Shown: piece by piece, positions 47,050-59,254 of the stretch
Position numbering within the stretch: position 1 is the stretch's first letter
Layout of the letters: each line of letters begins with the position of its first letter
Source: Chamaecyparis obtusa
Taxonomy: Eukaryota > Streptophyta > Pinopsida > Cupressales > Cupressaceae
Direction: 5' to 3'
Assembly: GCA_027943335.1 (NCBI GenBank)
Contig: BSBK01006737.1
Location: 372,001-436,000 of the forward strand
DNA: 64,000 bases
The notes under the pieces: generated by a model
What the model was told of the DNA's origin: nothing
Databases searched by the model: none
The model's input: the letters and a program-made list of their open reading frames with translations, nothing else
Made by a program: the position numbers and the translations under genes

Positions 47050-48100
47050 CATCCTAAAATGTAATCACCCTTAATTAGGTGCTTATTTTAGCCCCATTTT
47101 AGTATATATGGGCTCTCACATTGATTTCACACTCTCCTAATGCTCATTGGACCTTTATAAAATTAAATTAATATTATGAGTCCTCTCTCAATTGATTTTC
47201 ACCAAATAATTCCATCTCCTCACTCTAAAATGGGTATTACCTCATTCTAAAGTTTGAGGCATTATTTCTTCATCCATCGATCTCATATCTTCATGTGGTT
47301 CATCTTTTGGGACCTAGAAACTATTATTCGTCTCCCCTTAAAATTTTATTGAATTTTGCTAGGTACAAGGTAGTTTTTTAGGTACATGGAGACTTTATGG
47401 GTATATAAAACAAATGGAATTATATTCTTTGGACAGGGTGCCAATGGCATTCTATCCCCAAGGATTGCAACCCAAATTTGGCCTGGGGGCCCTATGTTAG
47501 GGTACTTGTGGGAAATTTTATCTAGTGGTCAGCCTGCCTAAGTTTTAACCCTTGAAATGATGGATTGGGTATATAAAAACCCCATCTCTCCTTATTTTTG
47601 CATCTATTACTATTGGAAAGCATTGATGATCAAGAATCAATAAAGTAATCAAAATTCAAGATCTCTTCAACAATTGAGCATCCAAGTCTTCAATCCTTAA
47701 AACATTTTTCTCCTTCTTCAAGCATTGTGCAAACTACAAAATTCTCATCCAAGGCTTATATTTCATGATTTTCTTTTGAGTTTTTGTGGATTTCAAGCTA
47801 TTACAATAACACTTGTGATCACATCCAAAGAAGCATTGCACCATCAGGGTACAAGGTGATTTACAATTTAGATCTAGTTTCTATTTCATCTTTCCTTATG
47901 TAATTTACTTTCATTTTCAAGGTTAATTCCTAAACAATGGTTTGAATAAGGAAAACCCCTTTAACCAAACTTCTTCCTCATTCTTTTGTGTGTAGGAATA
48001 TGTTACATAACTATTAGACAAAATCTAGGAAGATCGAGACTAGATGGAGCACCCCTACAAATTTTAGACTAAAACCCAGGGTATAGAACGACATTGACAA
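47050..48100 (+). repeat. Element E LTR, right copy
   Basis: Its first 430 bp match 41340-41778. It then continues with a TATA element (TATATAAAAA, 47570-47579) and an R-like region of short ATCAAG/TTCAAG phrases. The start is near TGTAATCACCC (47058). The end is not fixed; about 48100 is an estimate. Confidence 0.6.
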
Positions 48101-49791
48101 TCTATCCCTAGGTACAGAATAAAATCGGTGATCTCTACCCTCCAGATGCATCTCAAAATTGGCAGCAAGTTAGGTTATAGTCTTCATGTCCCAAATCTGC
48201 ATTTACAGGTGTCTGTGATATCCTGACACTTAGGAATTTAGATTTGAAGTCTTATTCCTCCTATTGCATTTCCAGGTGCATTCAAATTCTTCTCCACCCC
48301 TATTACATTAGTTTTCTTAGTTGGATTAGATCAAATCTCTTCTTATTTAGTCTTTTGTATATCATCATCATCATCTCTTTCCTTCTCAATTCTAAGCAAC
48401 AAAGGAATAAAAACCCCAAAGGTACTAATATTGGATTGACATCTTTCTTACCAAGTGGTGTCAATCATATTTGTCTTGAGGTGGTTTTGTATTCCAATGT
48501 ACCTTTTGAATTAGGGAAATTAGTCCCTTTATGTGATCCCCCTTTCATATTGTAAATAAAACAAATATTGATATATTCTTTAGTGATCTTGCTTTTCAAC
48601 ATATATAAACCTTTTTTTTTTGCAAATAAAAAAATTGAGATATTATTAACAACAATAATATGGGGTTTCATGCAGTTTCTTTTAATTCTTATAATGCTAA
48701 ATGATCTTCAAGAGTTTTATATTAGTAGATCCTTGATATGGTGTCCAAATAAGACATTGAATTTAGCACAAACCTTCATTATAAAGATAGATTTTGCATG
48801 GTTCACTTGAAAATATAAATTAGATAGCAAGCTCTTCTAGCTTTATCTAAAATTTTTATTCTCTTATTCAACTTACATATTTACTTAATTTTTTTGTACT
48901 AGTCCTTTTTTTAAGTAAATTTCCAAATGTAAGGTGTTAAATGCAATCATCTACCCCAATCCCTATGAAGAGTTTTAGTTGTCCACTAAGAACATTGCTA
49001 TCTAAAAAGCATTTAGCACTCTTTGACATCTAGATTTATCCATGTTGATCTCCCCTCATAATGAAAGCAATACAATCTACATAGGTACAATTTTAATGTC
49101 TAATGGTGAGGTAGCTTTTTGTTTTCTGACTGGAACTAATATATATAGGCTTTGTGGTATGCTTGGATAACCATTTCTATGTTTTACTTTGAATCTACCC
49201 TCATATGTTGTACCAAAGCCTTCTAAAAATCCAATTTGTTGTGTGTCCTAAGCATAACTAGGCCTCATGCATTTTCAAGTGATTGGCATGGTTCAAAACC
49301 TTAATAATGCATCCTTTTTCCTATTTTAGTATCCTCTAATGTATTGGGAAATTTAATACCTATACATTAGGTATACTAGGTTTATGGAAATTATGGCTTT
49401 GAAGATGAAGGGAACATCCAATTGTTGCTTGCTTATGCTTGTAGATCTCAAATATGCAATTTTATTAGCTTATATTTTGTTAAGCTATCCAACCCAAAAT
49501 TATTCATTTACCATTCAGGTCTATGTAATGTTGTTGATTCTTCAACTTAATATGGATACTTGAATAATTTGTATAGTACACACCAAATTGCAATATCTAT
49601 TGAATGCTTAAAATGAGTTATTTTTCTTTATCTTTTCAAGAAATGGGCTTTAGTGCCATGATTTGGCATTCTTGTTGGAAACTTGTATAATAGTTTCTCA
49701 TCGACATGGGATTTTATCCTTTCTTCTTTTACCTTATCAATGAGAGGTCTAACAAATTTGATCAACACACTCATGTTAAAATCGATATAAC
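48101..49791. other. No recognised feature
   Basis: AT-rich sequence with scattered short open frames and no recognised motif, repeat boundary or splice pattern. Confidence 0.6.
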
Positions 49792-50973
49792 TGTATACAC
49801 TAAAAAGTGACCTCATTAATTAATTAAAATATTTATTATTTAATTAAATATTGACTTGATGAATTAATTAAATATTTATTATTTAATTAATATTTATTCC
49901 TCTATTTATTAGATAAATTATTCAATTTATCTAATAGATTCACTATAGTCTAATCCTCTATCCTAAGTCTTCTAATCTATTAAAAGTGATTTAATTAAAT
50001 ACACAATCACCTAAATATGACTAAGTTCCCTCTATTCCACCTCACCTACCTAGTCACCTAACACATCACCTTGGCTAAGATAAATAATAATTATTAATTA
50101 TTTATTAATCATTATCCTCACCCACACATGTCCTATCTTTAAGGGCTATGTGGCCTCATAAGACTTGGTCTCATGACTACATGTCTTCTCTCAAACCAAG
50201 TCAAGAGACAATCCCTATTCCTAAGGGGCTTCTCAAGCCACCTCTAAGGGTCAAAAATGACTCATAGGGAACTTGTACAAAGAGTCCTCATGAGGAAGAA
50301 GTCCTTCCTTCTTCCTCTTTTTGGTCTTTGTGAAACACTTGACATGTGTCTGTCCCTTCCACCTTCTTCTCTTCCATGTCAATGTGAGAGGAACATCATC
50401 CCTATTCTTCCTCTCACATTCCAACTACATCCCCCTTTCTCTCAAATCCTTCAACCAAGTCAATCCTATTCCTAGGATCTTCCACCTTTCATTCTCCACC
50501 GTAGGATTGTGCCACCTAAGCTTGGATCCTCCAAAACTCTATAAAAGGAGCCTCATTTTCCATTTGTGAGCTAATAGTGAATAGGCAATCAAGCAATCAA
50601 GCATTCTAGAGATCAAAAACATTCAAGCATTCAAGAGCATTCAAGCATAATCAAGCCATTTTCATATCACTTGCATTGCATTCACCATATTTGCATAATT
50701 AAGCTTTAATTGTGCATATAATTCACTCAATCTCCACACTTTGGTGTCATCTTGGGCAAGGAGCTTCAAATTGGAAATCTGAGAGCTCAACACATCCAAG
50801 AAATTAGAGCTAAGAGGGCAATGGAGACAAGCTACATGGTAGGTGAAGGTAAAACCTTGTTTTAGCTTCATTTTTAGTGTATTCTTCATTTTTGTTTGCT
50901 AATTAGTTTGATTTATTAATCTTAGAATAGTTAATATATCATTTAGAGTAGTTAGACATCTAATTTGCATACA
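49792..50973 (+). repeat. Element F 5' LTR
   Basis: About 1182 bp, from TGTATACACTAAAAAGTGACC to TTTGCATACA. It contains a TATA box (TATAAAAG, 50540-50547) followed by a downstream region of ATTCAAGC repeats (50585-50660). A 4-base spacer then leads to the primer site, as in H. Confidence 0.85.
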
Positions 50974-50977
50974 TTTT

Positions 50978-50996
50978 TGGCACCCACCGTGGGTCC
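50978..50996 (+). other. Element F primer binding site
   Basis: TGGCACCCACCGTGGGTCC; same as the element H site except for transitions. Confidence 0.85.
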
Positions 50997-53034
50997 ATCC
51001 CTACATTTTTAACATTTTATTTTTAGTTTTTTGTGTGCAGACTTTTCTAGATTCTTTCTGCGCATATATCCACGATTTCGGTGCATCCATTTCTTTTACC
51101 ACTGCCATCATTTTTCTCTCTATATTTTCAATTTCCTGGCCAAAATCTATGCATTTGTTCCACTTTTCTGCACATTTATACAATTCTGATGTGCATACAT
51201 AACTTCTGCGCATATAAACCATTGCACTGTGCATCTATTTATTCCTACTACGCATTTGTTCTCTGTTTCTGCGCATTTATTATTTGTAGTAGTTTATTTC
51301 AGTTTTATAGTCATTTTGGTTTTAGCTAACCTTTTTAACAAGTTTTTGTTCATTCTGGTAGTCTTTAGGCTATTTTGCAGGATGATATTTTGATGACCCC
51401 ATTGCCAAAATTTCTCATAGTTTATTTGCAGGTTTCTAGGGGTTTGCAAAATAAACCATAATTTCATTTGGGTTTTAAAATACGACATGCTTTTGAGTTT
51501 CATGTGTCTTCTTTAGCATAGCCAAGTGTCTATTGTGTTTTTTCTTTTTATAGCTATCTATAATCCCAAAATTATAATAGCGTATCCTCTCCCCTCGCCA
51601 TTCATGGATCTTGGGTGTAAGAGAAATTGTTATAATTTTTAGAGGGTGGTCTTTGGTGGGAAAAGAGGTACTCACCCCAAGGAATGACCAACCCGGTAAC
51701 AGGCTAAAGCCAAGCCCTTCCAAAAAAAATGCCAGTGTGATTAGTCTCACATTGGACATGTGTGAATTCATTGTGGCAACCAAAATCTCCTCCAGTACCC
51801 CAGTGGTGCGTTAAAGTCCTACATAGTAGAGGTGAAAGCCTTGCTTTGAAAGGATTGGGAGAACCCCCTTAATTGGGAAAATTACTTGATCACAACCACC
51901 TGAACGAATGTCCTTACTAAAATCTTTTGTATAGTGGCCAAAAACCTTCTATTTGTTGGCTCAAGCGGTCACCCAAGCCTGTGAAGACACCCCACATTAC
52001 TCACAGTTCATAGTAGAGATAGTAGTTCTTTGGGAAGTAATGACCCATTGAATTTAGAACTTGGTATGCCTGAGAAGTCAGTGCACATGTAAGGAGGAGC
52101 TCATGCCTCCAAGTTCCTAGGCTGTCCGCCGTGGATTTGCGTGGCTGGATTTTATTATCCTAGTGGGGATTCAACAGATACTGTCCTTGCCAACCTTAGG
52201 ATTGTAAGCGTGTTTGTGCATTCATACTAGAATAATTAGATCAAAATCATTTCTATCTTGTGTGGGTGTGTCTATGCATTTTATTTTTGCCAAAAACAAT
52301 CACTTGAAAAACAAAAAAAAATCTATTTTTAGTTCAAAATCATCAAAAACTCAGAACTTGTGCATCTGTCAAATTATGTTGCGCATTTGATCAATCCTAC
52401 TGCGCATCTGTTAAACTATCATGTGCTTCTGTTACTATTTTCACGCATCGGTCTATAACTTCTACGCATTGATTCAATTCTACTGCGCATTTGTTGCTGC
52501 GCATATACAACAAAGAGCATTCCCACAGACTTTGGAAATTTCAAAATTACTTTTTTCAGATACCCATTTTCATCTTTAGCACGATTCTAGAAAAACATTT
52601 GATCCTTACAGACCTTTGATCTTCAGTTTGACCATTTTCATCATTTTTCATCATCCTTTCTTCATAAAAAATCATCAAGTCATTTCATCCAATTTAGTGT
52701 TGAAACATCACCTTATCTATTATATTTTGATCATTGTGAGTTTATCATATCAGGATCTATCATCCTCAATCAACAAACTTACTTAGGTTATTATCTCTTG
52801 GTTTTTCTTTGTCATATCATAGCGAGATCCATACCTCCTATTGACTTAGATTTTATCAAGTTGTCTCATCCATTTTCAACACTTTTCAATCTATTTTTCA
52901 TCTCTTTTTTATCAAACACTTTTCACATCTTTTCATAAAAAATCTTCCATCCCACAATCATCTTTCACATTTTTATGGTTCAAACTTGATCTTAGAAACT
53001 CAAACAAGCCATTGATCCAGAATCTGTAGACAAG
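50997..53034 (+). other. Element F leader with two TGCGCA repeat clusters
   Basis: No ORF of note. Clusters of a motif near CTGCGCATTTGTT occur at about 51050-51275 and 52358-52520. Between them is a part resembling ordinary retroelement leader. Confidence 0.6.
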
Positions 53035-54720
53035 ATGGAAGGAAATACCAGCAATGAAGAGAACCCTTGGTCAAAAGGACTTCCTAAGAAGACTTCACTT
53101 TTTACATCAGACAAGGAACCCACTGATCAAGAACTTAGGGATGCTACACAAGATTCTAGATTTTATAATATCATGGAAAGACTTCTAGACATGGATAGAG
53201 AGATGTATTTCATCATGCTTGCTCAACAAGAAGCCAAACTACCAAGTGATTTTGATGTTTCTCATCTTAGAGAACCACCCAACACAAACAATCAAGAAAT
53301 CCCTAATAGTTCTCAAGATACTCATGGAGCAAAGGAAACCAATCAGCAATCCAATGCTTCTCAAAACAATCAACAAAAAAATGCTTCCCAAAACAATCAA
53401 CAATCCAATGCTTCTCAACATACTCAACAAAACAATGTTTCCCAAAACACTCAAGGAAACACATTATCTTTGGATCCCGTTCTACAAAAAATCTAGATGC
53501 TTCAACAACAAATTCATGACATCCAAACTGGATCATCAACTAAGAAGTACTCTTTGGATGATATATGTCCTTATCCTTTTGATAAGAATCTAGCAACGAT
53601 TCCATTCCCTCCTCATTTTGAGGTACCAAAAGTTGACAAATACAAAGGGAATTCAGTTCCACAAGATCACATTCGTGAGTTTTGTGCTGCTTGTATTGAA
53701 GTCACTCATAATGACACTTATCTTATGCAACTATTTCCATGAAGTTTAGGAGGACAAGCCATGGAATGGTTCTCCAAACTACCCCCAGGCATCAAATCTT
53801 TCAATGAACTTATTGACAAATTTGTGACTCATTACTCATACAATATCAAACATGAAGTCACTATGCCTGATCTTTGCAATGCACATCAATAGAATGGAGA
53901 ACCCTTCCTTACTTTTTTGCAAATATGGCGTCAATTGTTTTCCAAGTATCCATGAATGATTCCTAAACAAGAAAAGATGGATATCTTTGTGCATAACCTT
54001 ACACTAGAAATGAGCTATAGGTTATAATTGCAATGTCCTCTAAATTTTAATAAGCTCATAAAAAATGGTATCAAGATTGAAGAAGCCATGGTCTGAAAAG
54101 GTGAGATCAAACTTTATTCCAAAGACAATGTTGGATGCTCAAATTCATATCCCAATAACAACAACAACAACAACAACAATGACAAATCCAAATTCTGGAG
54201 TAAAAACAAAAAAATTGTCAATGATGGGATTGTCGATAATCGCAATGTTAAACCAACACAACCCCTTTTAAATCTCACAAGGCCAATGCTACTCAAGCTA
54301 CTTACAACAATCAATCTATGAATTAGAATAACAACAATTCATCTAAACCAAGATTGCCTTTTATGTCACCTCAAAGAACTTTTACTCCTTTGGGGGAATC
54401 TTTTGAATCTGCATTAAGGAAGTTAATCACAAAGAAACTCATCACACTTCCTAAAACTAGAGATTTCGAACCTAGAGTGAAGCCTTCTTAGTGGAATGAC
54501 AATGACTATTGCAAATTTCTTAGAGGAAAAGGTCATAAAACCAATGATTGCCAACGACTTAAAAATGCAATTCAAGACTTAATTGAAAGCGGTGAAATCA
54601 GTGTTGACGGACATACCTCAAATGAATCACATACGACTTTCAAAGATCCACTTCCTGAACATGAGAAAGGAAGTTCTTCCCATGCAAAAGGTGACAACCA
54701 AGCCAATTATAATACTACTG
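53035..54720 (+). pseudogene. Element F gag, degraded
   Basis: ATG 53035 (MEGNTSNEENPWSKG) begins the frame. It has a Gln/Asn-rich repeat (53335-53460), the core PYPFDKNLATIPFPPHFEVP (about 53570-53630), KGNSVPQDHIREFC, the helix-rich region, a run of nine Asn from an AAC microsatellite (54154-54180) and a knuckle-like block YCKFLRGKGHKTNDC (about 54509-54553) followed by LKNAIQDLIESGEI. The His of the knuckle next to the Cys pair is Leu here. Stops at 53494, 53740, about 53889 and others are in frame; a single frameshift lies at the C-run near 54263. The homologous element H gag shares the order. Confidence 0.85.
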
Positions 54721-55658
54721 TGTGATGATGATAATCACCTTCATGAAATTAAGATCTAATAGCAACAATTGTAAGTAAATACAATGCAAATCTAATTAAA
54801 ATTGAAACTAAGATCTATAGCATCTCATGCCTCTTTAGAAAGAGGTGGTAAGTGAAGCTCTCAGCTCAAATCTCCACTAGTGACATTTTTAAAATGAGAA
54901 TGTATGCTGTTATGCTTCTACAATGCTTCTATGATGATAGTTCTAGCTCAAATTGACAAGATTATAATGCAAATTACTCTAAAATGCTCTTAATTGCTCT
55001 TAGAATGCTCTCAATTGCCTATAGTAACAATGCTTTGCAAATGGATTTCTAAGATATCAATTGCTCTCAAAATGCTTCATATTTATAATAAATTCCCAAG
55101 GGTAGGGGGTGGAGTGAAGTAATCATGATTTACCTTAGGTTGAGTCAAATACTTTGCTTTGTTCATAAATGGGGGGACAATTTAAAGGTTTGTCTCAAAG
55201 CTTTGGACAAAAGGACAAGATTGAGTGGTTGAGATTGAAACTTTCAAATGAGTGATTGAGATTCATCATTTTTGAGTGATTTATGTCTTTTTGTCCTCAA
55301 TTCTTATTGGTTGCTTAATTTTGTTGAAAGATATTAAGAATTATTTAATTAATTAATTAATTAAATTTAGCCATGTAAGGGCAATAGGTTCATTTTGATT
55401 TTTGATTTAAACAACTATATAACTAATTGATTAAAATCAATTATGTAGTGTTTTTCACCCCTTTAAGCTTTGATTTAATTATTTAACATCATTATTTGAT
55501 TTTTCCTTTGCTTTTAATTGATTTTGTCCAATTTGATTTAATTGTCTATTTTAATTGATTTGATCCATTTTTGATTGAATTAGTGCATTTTGATGATTTT
55601 AAGCCATTTTATTGATTTTTGCAATTTAAAAGCACTTGTCCATTTTTTAGTGTCTACA
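54721..55658 (-). repeat. Element G1 3' LTR
   Basis: On the minus strand it starts TGTAGACACTAAAAAATGG and ends CATCATCACA, about 938 bp. The LTR start resembles that of F (TGTATACACTAAAAAGTG). Confidence 0.7.
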
Positions 55659-55675
55659 AATGCCCCTCTTTGAAT
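55659..55675 (-). other. Element G1 polypurine tract
   Basis: The minus strand reads TTCAAAGAGGGGCATT just before the LTR. The same tract, with AAAAG-type variation, precedes the G2 LTR. Confidence 0.7.
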
Positions 55676-56985
55676 TGTTGTGTGAAGAACATTGATTCAA
55701 AGATTCTTTTGAGTCCTAATTGCTTTTTAGGTCCTGATTGCTGATTCACTGACTCATATGATTGCTGCCTCTGATACTGATGATTGTTGCCTCTGATGAT
55801 AATTTTTTTTTGACGCCCCACTAATTCCAATGATGTTTGATTTCAAATTCAATTTGATACCCTGATGCCCCCTCAGAAATTAAAACATATTAATAGTTTG
55901 ATTTGAAAATTTTGATGATGGTTGATTCATTGAATATGTTTTTATTTCTGAAAAACTTGATGATATGCTATGCGTTAAAGGATGCCTCGGTTGGTTTGAT
56001 ATGTCAATATATGGGTCTAAGCCAATTTTCACCTCCAAAATGAGGTCAAAATAGCTTAAATAGGTTGAAAAACCTTGTTTTACTATTCATTTTTACTTTT
56101 GTCTTTGGTGATTTTGCTCTGATCCTGCGGTGAATTTCAAGAGGTTGTCCCTATTCGAGAGCATTGATTAGAGAGGTGTCAGAGATATGCGAGGTCACCT
56201 GAGTATGGACCTCTAGTAAGTTATTTCGAACCTCTTATTTGCATTTATTGTACATTTATTAGCATTTATTGCAATTTCATGTTTCATCGTTGCGTTTAAT
56301 ATGCCAATTCACGCGTAGGAACAGTTCACTGTCGCCTAGACCCTTTAACTGTCACATTCATGCTTTTCTCTCACGCGTCTGTGTAGTTTAATGTCGCTTA
56401 AGATACTTTCATCTTCACCTAGGAATAGGATACTCATGCGTATAGCTAGGTCAAAATGCCCATTTTCACATATTCTATCGCGTAGGAAACCCTAGCAAAT
56501 TTACTGTCGCCTAGGCCACCTTTTGCTATCGCGTAGCATGATTGACTGTCACGTAGCATGGGAACTATCGCCTAACACTCGAATAATGTCATGTCACAAC
56601 TTTTTACTGTCACTTAGGAGGAATGTCACTTGGGATGATTAAAATCATGCCTGTAGACTTTTGAATTTTTTTTTGTACTTTTTCACACTTGTACTTGATT
56701 GTGTCTGATGAAAAATTTGATGACTTCTGATGCTCAAGTCGAATGATTAGATTAGGTCTGTTGCTTTCAACAAAACAATGGATTAGGATATCACAATAGT
56801 GTTACCAACAAATGTGATGTGTCAATCCGATTAGGATAGGATATTGATAGGATTAATCAATCAGTGTGAAAACCGATATGATTTGATACTATTGCTTCAT
56901 TCTCAAGACATAGAGAAATGAACAAATGGTACTTGGTGTGATTTCTTGATACTTTTGATAGACTTGATTGACTTGAGATAATTCC
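55676..56985. other. Element G1 non-coding region with CG-core repeat array
   Basis: From 56299 to 56640 a motif near ACTGTCGCGTAGCAT recurs in many variants. The rest has short CTGATGATTG-type repeats (55740-55810) and no gene. Confidence 0.6.
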
Positions 56986-58761
56986 TTGATATGGTATACT
57001 GATATGATTCCTTTGCTTTGCCAACAGGAAAACTTTCCTACTTTATACATCTGGATAGTGGCTTCGTGGGTCATTGATTTGGGCCAGACGCTTATAGATG
57101 CTAAGTTCTGTGTGATTGAGTTGTGTGGTTTGAGTTTTCTCCTTGATCTCCCACACTTCCAGCTAAACCATGGTTTATTGATTACAGTGGTGGAGTGATG
57201 GCACTCCGACCACAACACATTTCATTTTCCTTATGGAGAGATAACTATCACGCTTGAGGACGTGTATAGGTTACTACATATCCCATGCAGAGGAGAGGTA
57301 GTGTATTATGATTCCATCTATGATTCTACTATCTGCCAACGAGTGTTCAAGGACAACTCTATTGATGATGGTGATATGATCACTTGGCCTCAGTTTGCTT
57401 CCTTTCCTACCTTGCCAGCAGTACTTGGTGCATTGATCAGTGGTTTACTTCTTCTCGACCGGCAAGGTCGTGGTTTTTCCATCGGATGGGGTAGGATATT
57501 GGAGGATTTACTTGCTCACCCTTGACACTTTGATTGGGGGTCATGCATCCTTGCCTAGTTATATCATGATTTGCATGAGGTAGTCTATCGAGTGAGTGCA
57601 TCCTTGTCAGCTGGTGCAGTGGTTCTTCAGTTGTGGATATGGGAGCATCTTCCCATCACTAGGCCCATTTCTAACAAGGTTCGACCTTGGGGTTTTCCAT
57701 ATACTTTTCTATACACTGGGATGGTTGTGCAGCATCATTTGGGTCATCTGGATTTCAGGCAACGACAGATAGATGATCTTGATTAGGTTTTATGGAGACC
57801 ATACAGGGGTTGCGAGTTGTGGAGGGAGGATGATGATGAGTTACCATACATGTTTTCCCCTCACTGGATGATTGGTCACACTACTACCACTATTGAACAC
57901 TTTTGCTTTGGCAAAGTTTCTAGACAGTATGGTCAGACACAGGATATGCCATAGGGTACAACAGTGTATGCTCAGGTATAGGCAGAGAGATCTATGTGGG
58001 GTTCTCTCATTGATTATTAGTTTGCCTTAGATCAGATTGCTGGTATGGCTTATTGTAGATGGGAGATGCTTTCTGGTGTAGCGGATCTAGGTATGTCTCA
58101 TGAGTTTTCCGATTGGTGGGCTTGTAACAGGTTTACTTGGTTCACTGATTTAGCAGAGCCTATCCTAGGTCGGGGTGATGGAGGTGGTGGTGGTGGTGGT
58201 AGTAGAAGGTGGAGATGAGGAGGGCAGAGAGATCCTCCTATTATTGCTAGTAGAGGATAGGTGAGAGATGGCTATGTGAGGGATAGAGATCATGTGAGAG
58301 GTCATGATGATGCACTTGATAGGCGGCCTAGAGAAGATAGATAACATAGAGCTCACAAACATCAGAGATAGGAGAGACATGCTCATGTTGATGCTGCTAG
58401 GAAGATTCCCGGTGGATTGGATCCTTTGGTTCAGTTGTAGAGAGTAGCCTTGGCTCAGTAGGATGATGGTGCAACACAACAGGATCAGATTTCAGCACAG
58501 CAGGTGCTTATACATGATCAACAGCCATAGGATCAGGGATAGGGTTCATAGGATGCTCCTACCATGGGTACTATAATATGAGAGGTTCAGGCTATGAGGA
58601 TAGATATGTCCACCATTGTTGGGCATTTAGATCAAGTTGCCTCCTTGATGTAGCAATTCATGTCTGCTATGGTTCAGAGACAGAGTGGAGCGAGTACTTC
58701 TCAGGCTCCTCCCCCACAAGATGGTAGAGGTCTAGATGGATCTGGTCCTACAGGATCTTGA
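56986..58761 (+). pseudogene. PMD (plant mobile domain) ORF of element G1, antisense to the element
   Basis: The frame runs 592 codons in one phase. Domain landmarks: CGLSFLLDLPHFQLNHGLL (about 57120-57175), VVE then a TGA at 57196, HNTFHFPYGEITITLEDVYR (57209-57268), LLHIPCRGE, and further on WIWEHLPITRP (about 57637-57670) and WMIGHTTTTIEHF. This is the PMD/aminotransferase-like family found in plant retroelements and MULEs; its biochemical role is unknown. The C-terminal part is Gly-rich (GGT run 58174-58201) and then Gln-rich. About 17 in-frame stops are all one C-to-T step away from Gln or Arg, and no frameshift is present. Confidence 0.8.
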
Positions 58762-59254
58762 TTTCTTGATGATAGATTCACTCATGGTCGATGTATTTGT
58801 ATCACATGCCATATTTTTTGATTGATTAGACCATTTGATGTACCACTTTGTATGACATTGTATCTTGATATACTGAGTTGATGGATCATTGATGAGCACT
58901 TTTTTGATGATATATAATGATTTACTCCTTGGTTCTCCTTGATGAGCTGTGTTATGATATTATCTTTTATGTAGCTATATGATGTTTTATGCATGTACTT
59001 TGATTTATGCTTTGGATGCAGTTATCTTATTTTATGATATAGATAAATGATGTAATGATGTATGGATTTATGACATGATTTTCTCTTTTCTCAATGTATG
59101 GATGCAAAATGTTTTATGGAAATGCCCCTATATGTTTTTGGAATGTTTCAGATGCAATGCAATTCTATCCTTAGTTATTTGTATTCAAATGATGTATGGA
59201 TGTTTTTCTCTTTTTCTGGTATATGGATAATGTCTAATGGTTAATGCTATTGTA
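58762..59254. other. Spacer between PMD ORF and the G2 LTR
   Basis: Low-complexity sequence with repeated ATGTATGGAT phrases; no gene. It probably belongs to G1. Confidence 0.5.

Larger units (their letters stand above)
49792..54720 (+). mobile_element. Element F: Tat-type Ty3/gypsy element, LTR to gag, cut by G1
   Basis: 5' LTR, primer binding site, 2 kb leader and gag are present on the plus strand; then G1 LTR sequence begins at 54721. The pol part is not in the window and may lie right of G1 and G2. F gag and primer site are homologous to those of H. Confidence 0.85.
54721..59254 (-). mobile_element. Element G1: minus-strand LTR element with antisense PMD ORF
   Basis: On the minus strand a polypurine tract (55675-55659) is followed by the 3' LTR (55658-54721). 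An additional ORF with a plant mobile domain lies on the opposite strand (56986-58761). Antisense additional ORFs with this domain are known from Tat-lineage elements. Its pol is not seen and may lie beyond G2. Confidence 0.7.

Noticed and set aside
48244..48810. Two hydrophobic plus-strand open frames
   Set aside because: T-rich codons alone give the hydrophobic character; no start context, homology or splice signals.
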